From: an uncultured Oscillospiraceae bacterium
Lineage (GTDB): Bacteria > Bacillota > Clostridia > Oscillospirales > Acutalibacteraceae
Assembly (NCBI GenBank): GCA_900546265.1
Contig: URCA01000033.1
Coordinates: 1-38,657 of the forward strand
DNA: 38,657 nt
Reading direction: 5' to 3'
The notes under the pieces were generated by a model, which saw nothing but the letters and a program-made list of their open reading frames with translations, was not told the origin of the DNA and searched no databases. Of the stretch, positions 32,564-38,657 are shown piece after piece. Numbering within the stretch: the first letter of the stretch is position 1; every line of letters begins with the position of its first letter. The position numbers were made by a program, and so were the translations under genes.

Positions 32564-32693
32564 AACAGAGCGGCGCAAGGAGCACCTGAAGGAACTCGTG
32601 GACTCTCTCGACAACGGGCGGGATATTCTGCTCATTTACCGTTTCGCCAAAGCCCTGACGAGCAAGGAGGCGGCGCATCGTGCCGGAGAATAA
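32550..32693 (+). CDS. Tiny phage-type protein, copy 1
   Basis: 47 residues, MPENETERRKEHLKELVDSL and then DNGRDILLIYRFAKALTSK. Related to the next gene (MPEN start, pattern D-LL-IY-F). GGAGG upstream of ATG 32550. Overlaps both neighbours by 14 bases. Confidence 0.6.
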   Translation: MPENETERRKEHLKELVDSLDNGRDILLIYRFAKALTSKEAAHRAGE

Positions 32694-32808
32694 CCGAACC
32701 GAGGCAGAGTACAGGGAGGCGATTGTGGACTTGCTTGGCCAGATCCACACAGGCGACCTTCTACGGCGCATTTACAAATTCGTCGAGTACCTCTACTTAC
32801 ATCACTGA
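32680..32808 (+). CDS. Tiny phage-type protein, copy 2
   Basis: 42 residues from GTG 32680: MPENNRTEAEYREAIVDLLG then QIHTGDLLRRIYKFVEYLYL. Small proteins ending in LLRRIYKFV are frequent in Clostridia prophages and satellites (from memory); function unknown. AAGGAGG lies 9 bases upstream. Last gene of the element before the right end. Confidence 0.6.
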   Translation: MPENNRTEAEYREAIVDLLGQIHTGDLLRRIYKFVEYLYLHH

Positions 32809-32817
32809 AAAAACACC

Positions 32818-32852
32818 GAGCGGGCAAGCATGGGAAACCGTGCCGCCCGCTC
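32818..32852 (+). terminator. Terminator at the right end of the satellite
   Basis: GAGCGGGC (32818-32825) pairs with GCCCGCTC (32845-32852), with an inner GCATGG/CCGTGC stem around GAAA, followed by GTGATTTTG. Confidence 0.75.
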
Positions 32853-32889
32853 GTGATTTTGCGTAACTTTCCGTATCTTTTCGCGGCAG

Positions 32890-32909
32890 TAACGACCAAA
32901 TAACGACCA
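32890..32909. repeat. Right integrase arm-type sites (TAACGACCA x2)
   Basis: TAACGACCA at 32890-32898 and 32901-32909, same orientation as the three left copies, with CTTTTCGCGGC just before (32877-32887). Confidence 0.62.
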
Positions 32910-32934
32910 AATCGCTGTTAGTGCCCTCGTAATG

Positions 32935-32976
32935 AAAAAGAAGAAACCCGCAAGAACGTAGTGTTCATGCGGGTTT
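32935..32976 (-). terminator. Element-borne terminator behind tRNA-Val
   Basis: Minus strand AAACCCGCA (32976-32968) pairs with TGCGGGTTT (32952-32944), followed by CTTCTTTTTC. Lies 4 bases past the tRNA-Val CCA end and inside the element, so it replaces the displaced terminator at 21859-21904. Confidence 0.75.
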
Positions 32977-32980
32977 GTGG

Positions 32981-33025
32981 TGGTGGGCGTAAACGGACTC
33001 GAACCGCTGACCTCCTGCGTGTGAA
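32981..33025 (-). repeat. attR: 45-bp repeat within tRNA-Val
   Basis: Right copy of the 45-bp repeat (44/45 identical to 21910-21954). It forms the 3' half of the intact tRNA-Val. Confidence 0.92.
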
Positions 33026-33057
33026 GCAGGCGCTCTAACCAGCTGAGCTATACGCCC
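32981..33057 (-). tRNA. tRNA-Val(CAC)
   Basis: 77 nt with encoded CCA. Acceptor GGGCGTA/TACGCCC, D-arm AGCTCAGCTGGTTAGAGC, anticodon stem-loop CCTGC-TTCACAC-GCAGG (anticodon CAC, Val GUG codons), T-arm GCGGTTCGAGTCCGT. First listed here but last of three tRNAs in the transcript. The element integrated in its anticodon loop. Confidence 0.97.
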
Positions 33058-33063
33058 ATACAA

Positions 33064-33138
33064 TGGTGACCCGAACGGGAATCGAACCCGTGTTACCGCC
33101 GTGAAAGGGCGGTGTCTTAACCGCTTGACCATCGGGCC
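33064..33138 (-). tRNA. tRNA-Glu(TTC)
   Basis: 75 nt with CCA. Anticodon stem-loop CCGCC-CTTTCAC-GGCGG gives anticodon TTC. T-arm ACGGGTTCGATTCCCGT. Six bases from tRNA-Val. Confidence 0.97.
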
Positions 33139-33144
33139 GCTGTT

Positions 33145-33164
33145 GCTCCTCCGGTTGGAGGAGC
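33145..33164. terminator. Intergenic hairpin between tRNA-Glu and tRNA-Met
   Basis: GCTCCTCC (33145-33152), loop GGTT, GGAGGAGC (33157-33164). No T-tract, so it is more likely an RNA-processing spacer hairpin than a terminator. Confidence 0.5.
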
Positions 33165-33166
33165 GA

Positions 33167-33243
33167 TGGTAGCGGTAGTCGGATTTGAACCAACGACACT
33201 GCGGGTATGAACCGCATGCTCTAGCCAACTGAGCTATACCGCC
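33167..33243 (-). tRNA. tRNA-Met(CAT), elongator type
   Basis: 77 nt with CCA. Acceptor GGCGGTA/TACCGCT; anticodon loop TTCATAC gives CAT. It has the G1-C72-type ending of an elongator tRNA rather than the mismatched start of initiator tRNA. A tRNA-Ile2(CAT) cannot be fully excluded without comparison. Confidence 0.9.
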
Positions 33244-33324
33244 ATAGCTTGTCCCTGTTCCATCCGAGAAAAACTTCCCTTTTAGCCAGGTGTCGAAGAC
33301 ACCCCCTTACAGGGGACGCACTAT

Positions 33325-33354
33325 ATTATATAGGATCCCGTATCCGTTTGTCAA
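33325..33354 (-). promoter_or_regulatory. Promoter of the tRNA operon
   Basis: Minus strand TTGACA (33354-33349), 18 bases, TATAAT (33330-33325), about 80 bases before tRNA-Met. The leader has a GGTGTC/GACACC hairpin. A weaker CCGGC/GCCGG hairpin just after the rnfB stop could separate it from the rnf transcript. Confidence 0.85.
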
Positions 33355-33416
33355 CCATTATTTTTGCTTTTGCGGCAGAAATTATTCCGGCTCATAAAAT
33401 CCGCTCTTTTTGCCGG

Positions 33417-34241
33417 TCAAACCTCCTGCGTCTCGGCGGCCTTCCCCTCGTTTAGGCCGAAGACGGAGATGCACTGGGAGGGGCATACGGCGGCGCAGGC
33501 GCCGCAGCCGGTGCAGATTTCCGGGTCGATGGCGGCGAGAAAATTCTCCACCTTGACGGCGCCGCTGGGGCAGGCCTTGACGCATTTCATGCACCCAATG
33601 CACCCGGCCGTGCAGACCTTGCGTACCAGCGCCCCCTTGTCGTGGCTGGAGCAGCGCACCGCCGCCTTCGCCTGCGCCGGCACGATGGAAATGATGCGCT
33701 TGGGGCAGGCCTTGACGCACAGGCCGCAGGCCGCGCATTTGTCCTTGTCGATGCGTGCCAGCCCGTTCTCCACCGTGATGGCGCCGTATTCGCATACCGC
33801 CCGGCAGTCGCCGTAGCCCAGGCAGCCGTAAGAGCAGGCCAGATCCCCGCCGTAGAACTGGGCCGCCGCCGCGCAGGAGGGCAGCCCGCTGTAGCGCAGC
33901 TTGCGGGCCGCAAATTCCTCGCAGCCTCCGCAGTGCACCAGGGCGGTTTTGGCCTCCAGCGTCCCCTCGACGCCCAGCAGATTGGCGGTGGCTTCGGCCA
34001 CGGCCGCGCCGCCGGGGGAGCACAGCCCCACCTTGGCCCCCTCGTGGGCCATGGCCTTGGCGTAGCCGTCGCAGCCGGAATACCCGCAGGCGCCGCAGTT
34101 GGCCCCCGGCAGCACGGCCCGCAGGGCCTCCGCCTTTTCATCCCGGGGGACCGCCATGACCACGCTGGCCACCGCCAGAATTAGCCCGGCGGCCAGGGCC
34201 AAACCCGCGACAATAAGAACCGCCAATACGATTGGATTCAT
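33417..34241 (-). CDS. rnfB: Rnf complex subunit RnfB (iron-sulfur electron input)
   Basis: 274 residues. Receives electrons from reduced ferredoxin for the membrane Rnf complex. N-terminal membrane helix (PIVLAVLIVAGLALAAGLI), the Fe4S4 motif CGACGYSGCDGYA (about residues 49-61), further cysteines (CGGC, CSYGC, GDC, C-EYG), and C-terminal ferredoxin domains CAACGLCVKACP, CIGCMKCVKACP and CTGCGACAAVCP. Multi-cluster RnfB of this form is typical of Clostridia. AAAGGGG precedes the ATG; 21 bases after rnfA. Last gene of the rnf cluster. Confidence 0.96.
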   Translation of the reverse strand: MNPIVLAVLIVAGLALAAGLILAVASVVMAVPRDEKAEALRAVLPGANCGACGYSGCDGYAKAMAHEGAKVGLCSPGGAAVAEATANLLGVEGTLEAKTALVHCGGCEEFAARKLRYSGLPSCAAAAQFYGGDLACSYGCLGYGDCRAVCEYGAITVENGLARIDKDKCAACGLCVKACPKRIISIVPAQAKAAVRCSSHDKGALVRKVCTAGCIGCMKCVKACPSGAVKVENFLAAIDPEICTGCGACAAVCPSQCISVFGLNEGKAAETQEV

Positions 34242-34262
34242 GATTGCAAGCCCCTTTCTGCT

Positions 34263-34850
34263 TTACAGGCCGAATAGCCCCTGGAACCCCAGGAAGGACA
34301 TCGACACCAGGGAGGCGGCTACCAGCGTGATGGGCAGGCCCTTGAGCCCGGCGGGAATCTCGGCGCTTTCCAGCCGCTCCCGCACCCCGGCGAACATCAC
34401 CATGGCCAGCAGGAAGCCCAGCCCGGCCCCCAGCGCGTTGACCAGGGACTGGCCGAAATCGTACCCCTTGTCGATGTTCAGGATGGTCACGCCCAGCACG
34501 GCGCAATTGGTGGTGATCAATGGCAGATAGATGCCCAGGGAATTGTACAGCGGCGGCAGGAAGCGTTTGAGCGCGATTTCCACCAGCTGCACCAGCGCCG
34601 CGATGATGAGGATGAACACAATGGTCTGCAGATACCCGAGATCCCGGGGCACCAGCAGCAGGTTGTAGATGGGCCAGGTGGCGGCGGTGGCCATCAGCAT
34701 GACGAAGATGACCGCCAGGGACATGCCCACCGCGGAGTTCAGCTTCTTGGACACGCCCAGGAAGGGGCAGATGCCGAGGAACTGGGACAGCACGAAGTTG
34801 TTGACCAGCAGGCCCCCGATGAGAATGGCGAACAGGCTCGTGTTACTCAT
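34263..34850 (-). CDS. rnfA: Rnf complex membrane subunit RnfA
   Basis: 195 residues, about six membrane helices. Includes NNFVLSQFLGICPFLGVSKK and TTNCAVLGVTIL. The Cys in each (GIC and TNC) corresponds to the positions known from Rnf/Nqr structures to hold an intramembrane Fe2S2 cluster shared with RnfE. Start ATG 34850 overlaps the rnfE stop region by 8 bases. Part of the ion-pumping core. Confidence 0.96.
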   Translation of the reverse strand: MSNTSLFAILIGGLLVNNFVLSQFLGICPFLGVSKKLNSAVGMSLAVIFVMLMATAATWPIYNLLLVPRDLGYLQTIVFILIIAALVQLVEIALKRFLPPLYNSLGIYLPLITTNCAVLGVTILNIDKGYDFGQSLVNALGAGLGFLLAMVMFAGVRERLESAEIPAGLKGLPITLVAASLVSMSFLGFQGLFGL

Positions 34851-35550
34851 GAGCTCCGTCCTCCTTCCCCTCGGCCGGCTGGCCCAGCTGGCCGCAGGCC
34901 GAAGCGTGCGGGCAGGCGGCGCAGCCGCCCGCCGTCAAATCGGTCACCGCTTTGCCGCCCTCCAGCCGGGCCGACAGCTTGCCGACCAGCCAGATGAGCA
35001 TCCCGAAAACAAAGAACCCGCCGGCCGGCAGCACGAACACGGTGATGGGGGGGATGATCCCCGCCTCCGGCCAGCCGAAAATCGTGCCGTTGCCGAAGAA
35101 TTCCCGGATGGCCCCCATGACGATCAGTGCCCCGGTGAAGCCCGCGCCCATGCCCAGCCCGTCCAGGGCGGACAGGCCCACGCTGTTTTTGCTGGCGAAG
35201 GCCTCGGCCCGGCCCAGAATGATGCAGTTGACGACGATCAGCGGCAGATAGATGCCCAGCGCCTTGTCGATATCGGGCAGATAGGCCTTGACCAGCATCT
35301 GCACGATGGTGGTGAAGCCCGCGATAATCACGATGTAGGCGGGCAGCCGCACCTTGTCCGGGATCACCCGGCGCAGCAGGGAAATGACGATGTTGGAGCA
35401 GACCAGCACGAAGGTGGCCGCCGCGCCCATGCCCAGCCCGTTGATCGCCGCCGTCGTCACCGCCAGCGTCGGGCAGGTGCCCAGTACCAGGCGGAGCACC
35501 GGGTTTTCCTTAATCAGGCCCTTGGAAAACGCCTGTCCGTACTTGTTCAC
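34843..35550 (-). CDS. rnfE: Rnf complex membrane subunit RnfE
   Basis: 235 residues, homologous to RnfA, about six helices. Begins MNKYGQAFSKGLIKENPVLR; it has LVLGTCPTLAVT and VVNCIILGRAEAFAS, whose Cys residues match the RnfA pair. The C-terminal extension contains extra cysteines (GGCAACPHASACG). GTG start at 35550 overlaps the rnfG stop by 4 bases (GTGA), with GGAGGCG upstream. Confidence 0.95.
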   Translation of the reverse strand: MNKYGQAFSKGLIKENPVLRLVLGTCPTLAVTTAAINGLGMGAAATFVLVCSNIVISLLRRVIPDKVRLPAYIVIIAGFTTIVQMLVKAYLPDIDKALGIYLPLIVVNCIILGRAEAFASKNSVGLSALDGLGMGAGFTGALIVMGAIREFFGNGTIFGWPEAGIIPPITVFVLPAGGFFVFGMLIWLVGKLSARLEGGKAVTDLTAGGCAACPHASACGQLGQPAEGKEDGAHE

Positions 35551-36101
35551 GATGCGCCGCCTCCCTTCGTGATGTCCTCGTAATAGGCGATCGCCTGGTT
35601 GACCCCGTCGGTGATCCCCTTGCTGGTCTTGGTGGCCTGGGACACGCCGTCCACATCCTTGCCCAGGGTAAGGGGGGCAGCGTTCTTGCCGGAGAAAGCA
35701 GCCAGCAGGCCGCCCTTGGTCACCTTGTCCACGTATCCGGCCGTCTCGTTCTCCTCCGTCACCTTCACGCCGGAGATGGTGCCCTCGGCCGTGATGCCGG
35801 TCATGACCACCAGGCCGGCGCTTTTCCCGGTCACGCTGGCGGTGAAGACATAGCCCACGGTTTCGCCGTTTTGCAGGGCGGTGTAATAAACGACTTCCTT
35901 CCCGTCGGCGGTCAGGGTGCCCTTCTCGAAGCTGTCCGCCTGGATGACCTGACGCCGGGCGGCGTTTTCGATTTCCGCCGTGCGCTGCGCGATGGTGTCC
36001 TTGGTCAGCAGATTGGTGCCCGCCAGGGCGGCGGTTACCACCCCGCCGATGATGGTCAGGGCCGCCGCGGAGACCAGGATGTCCTTCCCGTTATTTTTCA
36101 T
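35547..36101 (-). CDS. rnfG: Rnf complex FMN-binding subunit RnfG
   Basis: 184 residues. One N-terminal membrane helix (ILVSAAALTIIGGVVTAALA) and an extracytoplasmic FMN-binding domain. The covalent FMN site of the family, SGAT-T, appears as GVSQATKTSKGITDGV near the C-terminus, with Gln replacing the usual Gly. Start overlaps the end of rnfD by 11 bases. Confidence 0.93.
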   Translation of the reverse strand: MKNNGKDILVSAAALTIIGGVVTAALAGTNLLTKDTIAQRTAEIENAARRQVIQADSFEKGTLTADGKEVVYYTALQNGETVGYVFTASVTGKSAGLVVMTGITAEGTISGVKVTEENETAGYVDKVTKGGLLAAFSGKNAAPLTLGKDVDGVSQATKTSKGITDGVNQAIAYYEDITKGGGAS

Positions 36102-37044
36102 GACGCAGTAGCCTCCGTTTCGTCCCGAAAGCCCGGGGCCGGGTGGCCCTCTCGATGAGGGGAACCAGGATGTTGCCGATGAGGATGGCGAAAGACACGC
36201 CCTCGGTCAGCGAACCGTACAGCCGGATGAGCACCGTCAGCAGGCCGCAGAGCACGGCGAAGACCACCTTGCCCGCCTTGTTGATGGGGGAGGTGGTGTA
36301 GTCGGTCGCCATGAAGATGGCGCCCAGCATCAGGCCGCCGGAAAGAATGTGGTATACCGGGTTTTCTCCCAGAATCCAGGTCAGCACGAAAACCGTCCCT
36401 ATGTAGCACAGCGGGATGATGGGGGTGATGACCCGGCGGATCACCAGGTAAATTCCGCCGATGATCAGGGCCGCCGCGCAGGTTTCTCCCAGGCACCCGG
36501 GATGGATGCCGAACAGCAGCTGGAAGGGCTTGTAGGCCATTTCCCCGCCGCCCGCCATCATGGCCAGGGGGGTGGCGGAGGAAACCGCGTCCGCCGCCTG
36601 CAGCTGCGCGGGCATGGTCCAGTCGTTCATCTGGGCCGGGAAGCTGGCCATCAGCACGATCCGCCCCGCCAGGGCGGGGTTGACGAAATTCTGTCCGATG
36701 CCGCCGAACATTTGCTTGGCCACCACAATGGCCGCCACGCTGCCCAGCGCCGCCTGCCACAAAGGAAGGCTCACCGGCAGATTGAAGGCCAGCAGCAGGC
36801 CGGTGACCACACAGGAGAGGTCGCCCACCGTCTGCGGCCGCTTCATCACCGAGCGGCTGAGCGTTTCAGAGGCGACGCAGGCCCCGACGCAGACCAGCTC
36901 GATGGCCAGCGCCCGCCAGCCGAACAGCCAGACGGAGGCGACAGCGGCGGGCAGCAGGGCGATGAGAACGTCCAGCATGATGGTGCGGGTGGACGCGCCG
37001 CTGTGCAGATGGGGGGAGGAGGAAACGATGAGGGATTTCTCCAT
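36091..37044 (-). CDS. rnfD: Rnf complex membrane subunit RnfD
   Basis: 317 residues with about nine to ten membrane helices. SSATPLAMM carries the threonine to which FMN is attached in RnfD/NqrB. FGGIGQNFVNPALAGRIVLM is a conserved family motif. AAAGGACGGG precedes ATG 37044. 37 bases after the rnfC tail, all minus strand, in the order C-D-G-E-A-B known from Clostridia. Confidence 0.96.
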   Translation of the reverse strand: MEKSLIVSSSPHLHSGASTRTIMLDVLIALLPAAVASVWLFGWRALAIELVCVGACVASETLSRSVMKRPQTVGDLSCVVTGLLLAFNLPVSLPLWQAALGSVAAIVVAKQMFGGIGQNFVNPALAGRIVLMASFPAQMNDWTMPAQLQAADAVSSATPLAMMAGGGEMAYKPFQLLFGIHPGCLGETCAAALIIGGIYLVIRRVITPIIPLCYIGTVFVLTWILGENPVYHILSGGLMLGAIFMATDYTTSPINKAGKVVFAVLCGLLTVLIRLYGSLTEGVSFAILIGNILVPLIERATRPRAFGTKRRLLRHEK

Positions 37045-37081
37045 ACGGAAAACCCGTCCTTTCTAGACAAGAATCGGGAGA

Positions 37082-37555
37082 TTACGCGCGATCCGCCATG
37101 TGGGCACGCCGCACGGCGTCCTTGGCCATGCGCATGGTCTGGACGATGTGGCGGTGGGCCGGGCAGGCGAAGGAGCAGCAGCCGCATTCCATGCAGCTGC
37201 CCACGTCCAGCTTTTCCATGGCCGCCGGATCGCCGTTTTTGTAGGCGGCCGCGATGGAGGGGGGCACCAGATGCATGGGGCAGGCGTCGACGCACCGCCC
37301 GCAGCGGATGCAGGGGGAGGCCTCCGTCTGGAGAACGTCCTCCTCGGACAGGGCCAGGATGGCGTTGTTCTGCTTGAGCACCGGCATGGTGTCGTCCATC
37401 AGGGCCAGCCCCATCATCGGCCCGCCCATCAACAGACGACCCACCTCATGCTTGAGTCCGCCGGTAAAGGCGAGCACGTCGCCGCCGCGAAGCGACTTGG
37501 CGACTTCTTCGCCAAACTGCTCCGTTTCCTGTGTGCTGTGCGACACGAATTGCAT
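37082..37555 (-). pseudogene. In-frame fusion: TsaE N-terminus joined to RnfC C-terminus
   Basis: 157 residues. Residues 1-34 (MQFVSHSTQETEQFGEEVAK then SLRGGDVLAFTGGL) are the beginning of TsaE, the ATPase for tRNA t6A synthesis, ending where its P-loop GxGKT should follow. From residue 35 the protein is the last third of RnfC: LLMGGPMMGLAL, NNAILAL, CIRCGRCVDACP and CMECGCCSFACP (two Fe4S4 clusters). Missing are the TsaE ATPase and about 290 residues of RnfC with its NADH/FMN-binding part, so neither function is intact. TsaE part uses CTC/CTT leucines like the neighbouring rodA; RnfC part uses CTG like the rnf genes. A GGL is common to both families at the join. Genuine rearrangement or sequence chimera. 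Confidence 0.85.
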
Positions 37556-37597
37556 GCTTTCGCCTCCCTGACCCCATTTTTACCCATATTACCAAAG

Positions 37598-37626
37598 AGT
37601 ATAGCACAGCGAACCGCCCTTTACAA
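37598..37626 (-). promoter_or_regulatory. Promoter ahead of the tsaE-rnfC fusion
   Basis: Minus strand TTGTAA (37626-37621), 17 bases, TATACT (37603-37598); GGGAGGCG is 6 bases before ATG 37555. Originally the tsaE promoter. Confidence 0.6.
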
Positions 37627-37659
37627 TTCTTTTTCTGCGGAAAGAGGGAGAAAAGTGCG

Positions 37660-37688
37660 TTTACAGGCACGCAGAATTGTGCTAAAAT
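37660..37688 (+). promoter_or_regulatory. Promoter of the FtsW/RodA gene
   Basis: TTTACA (37660-37665), 17 bases, TAAAAT (37683-37688), 35 bases before the GTG start. Divergent from the tsaE promoter. Confidence 0.6.
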
Positions 37689-37723
37689 ATATTGATATTT
37701 TATTGAGAGAGGAGCGTGAGAAG

Positions 37724-38657
37724 GTGAACCGGTTCCGTAATTTTCTCAGCGATGTGGTGCGTCAGTCAGACATGGTGCTGCTGTCGCTGTGTACGGTCTC
37801 CACGCTCTATGGCATGGTGCTCATCGCAAGTGCCACGCATTTCCGCAATACCTTTAAATATGTTGCCATTCAGGGCTTCGGACTGCTGCTCGGCGTGCTG
37901 CTGTACTTCTTCCTCTCAAGCATCGACGTATCGGAAGTGAGCAAAAAGTGGAAGTGGCTGCTTGCCTTTAACTTTGGCTTCATTCTGCTGCTGCGCACGC
38001 CCTTCGGCCTCACGCGCAACGGCAACCGCGCCTGGCTCGGTGTGAACGACATCGGCGCGCAGCTCGGCATCGGCTTTTTGAAGAACTTTCCCATCACCGT
38101 CCAGCCTGCCGAGATTGTAAAGATCACCTTCATCCTCCTGCTTGCGCGCCAGCTTGCGCTCTTGCAGGAAAAACGCGACCTGCGCAGCTTTACGAACGTC
38201 ATCCAGCCCACGGCGCACGCGGGCGCGATGTTTGTCTTCTACTATATCATCTCCAAGGACGCGGGCAGCGGGCTTGTCTATCTCTTCGTCTTCTTGTGCA
38301 TGGCCTTTGCCGCGGGCTTTGCCCTGCGGTGGATCTTCCTCGGCGTGGGCGGCGCGGTGGGCGCGTTTCTCGCCGCGTGGAACCTCGGCCTTCTGCGCGG
38401 TGACTGGTACGACCGCATCAAGGTCATCCTCGACCACAGCTACCAGCCGGAAAAAAAGGGCTTTCAGCAGACACGCGGTATGCTCGCCCTCGGCTCGGGC
38501 AAGCTGACGGGGCAGGGGCTGTTCCAAGGCACGCAGACACAATCATCCGCTAAGTGGAGCCTTCCAGAGCGGCAGACGGACTTCATCTTCTGCGTCTGCG
38601 GTGAGGAGCTGGGCTTCATCGGCTGCCTCCTCATTATCGTACTGCTGCTCGCCATCA
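37724..38657 (+). CDS. rodA: FtsW/RodA/SpoVE-family peptidoglycan glycosyltransferase, 3' end cut by window
   Basis: Polytopic membrane SEDS glycosyltransferase that polymerises lipid II. 311 codons present, open at the window end. Starts GTG 37724 (GAGGAGCG about 9 bases upstream): VNRFRNFLSDVVRQSDMVLL. Diagnostic features are NRAWLG, QPAEIVKI, ISKDAGSGLVYLFVF, and the conserved loop SLPERQTDFIFCVCGEELGF with the E-Q-TDFIF signature. RodA versus FtsW/SpoVE cannot be settled from this fragment; the divergent tsaE neighbour does not decide either. Leucine codons CTC/CTT are more frequent than in the rnf genes. Confidence 0.9.
   Translation, partial: MNRFRNFLSDVVRQSDMVLLSLCTVSTLYGMVLIASATHFRNTFKYVAIQGFGLLLGVLLYFFLSSIDVSEVSKKWKWLLAFNFGFILLLRTPFGLTRNGNRAWLGVNDIGAQLGIGFLKNFPITVQPAEIVKITFILLLARQLALLQEKRDLRSFTNVIQPTAHAGAMFVFYYIISKDAGSGLVYLFVFLCMAFAAGFALRWIFLGVGGAVGAFLAAWNLGLLRGDWYDRIKVILDHSYQPEKKGFQQTRGMLALGSGKLTGQGLFQGTQTQSSAKWSLPERQTDFIFCVCGEELGFIGCLLIIVLLLAI

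Larger units (their letters stand above)
21955..33025. mobile_element. Integrated ~11-kb satellite/plasmid-like element in tRNA-Val
   Basis: Bounded by the 45-bp direct repeat made of the tRNA-Val 3' half. It carries integrase, repressor, Xis-like small genes, primase-helicase, sigma factor, J-domain protein and RHH regulator, and many small phage-like ORFs. I find no capsid, portal, tail, terminase or lysis genes and no conjugation genes. This gene set fits a phage satellite or a defective integrative plasmid. The intact tRNA is at the right end, as expected when the element restores the 3' end on integration. Confidence 0.85.

Noticed and set aside
21955..33025. Complete prophage or ICE
   Set aside because: No terminase, portal, capsid, tail, lysis, relaxase or type IV secretion genes are visible in any frame.

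Overview
The window suggests the chromosome of a GC-rich Clostridia bacterium, probably of the Oscillospirales/Oscillospiraceae type. The evidence is a signal-recognition/ribosome block (ylxM-ffh-rpsP-khpA), an Rnf Na+/H+-translocating ferredoxin:NAD+ oxidoreductase cluster in the clostridial order, a tRNA-Val/Glu/Met cluster, and Firmicutes-style mobile genes. I infer this from gene content; no species marker is present.

Layout. (1) 1-1414: 3'-truncated gdpP (c-di-AMP phosphodiesterase) on the minus strand, with codon habits (many AGG and ATA codons) unlike the next genes. (2) 1651-2385: a wrecked IS481-like transposase whose middle third is inverted. It runs in frame into 2386-2610, the tail of an MtaB-type methylthiotransferase. 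(3) 2655-7548: chromosomal core with TetR regulator / NAD-dependent epimerase, ylxM-ffh, rpsP-khpA and an HD-domain gene, with clean promoters and terminators. (4) 7600-11200: a small coiled-coil gene, a large serine recombinase and a zinc-ribbon protein. (5) 11404-21761: an A/T-rich, single-strand, tightly coupled five-gene operon. An XRE regulator is followed by three poorly characterised proteins (522, 707 and 346 aa) and a 1755-aa DEAH helicase with a DUF1998/MZB C-terminus. Sizes and order recall DruB-DruC-DruD-DruE of Druantia anti-phage systems, but no DruA is present. This is the most interesting system in the window.

(6) 21910-33025: an ~11-kb integrated satellite or plasmid-like element in the 3' half of tRNA-Val(CAC). 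It is bounded by a 45-bp direct repeat and has integrase arm-type repeats near both ends. It encodes a tyrosine integrase with an inserted HTH, an XRE repressor, small Xis-like proteins, a P4/D5-type primase-helicase, a sigma-70-like factor, a J-domain protein and a ribbon-helix-helix regulator. I see no capsid, tail, lysis or terminase genes. Candidate cis sites include a 20-bp inverted repeat flanking an A/T-rich spacer just after the primase (possible origin), an array of paired decamers before the sigma gene, and a palindrome-rich noncoding stretch that could be a packaging site.

(7) 32981-33354: tRNA-Val, tRNA-Glu and tRNA-Met with their promoter, all minus strand. (8) 33417-37555: rnfB-A-E-G-D and the C-terminal part of rnfC, minus strand. 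The rnfC piece is fused in frame to the first ~34 codons of tsaE. (9) 37724-38657: a partial FtsW/RodA-family gene on the plus strand.

Caution: both borders of the core block are in-frame joins between unrelated proteins at short shared motifs (transposase/mtaB near 2365-2386, tsaE/rnfC near 37450), and codon usage changes at these borders. This could be genuine rearrangement, but an assembly or amplification chimera is at least as likely. Synteny across those two points should not be trusted without read evidence.
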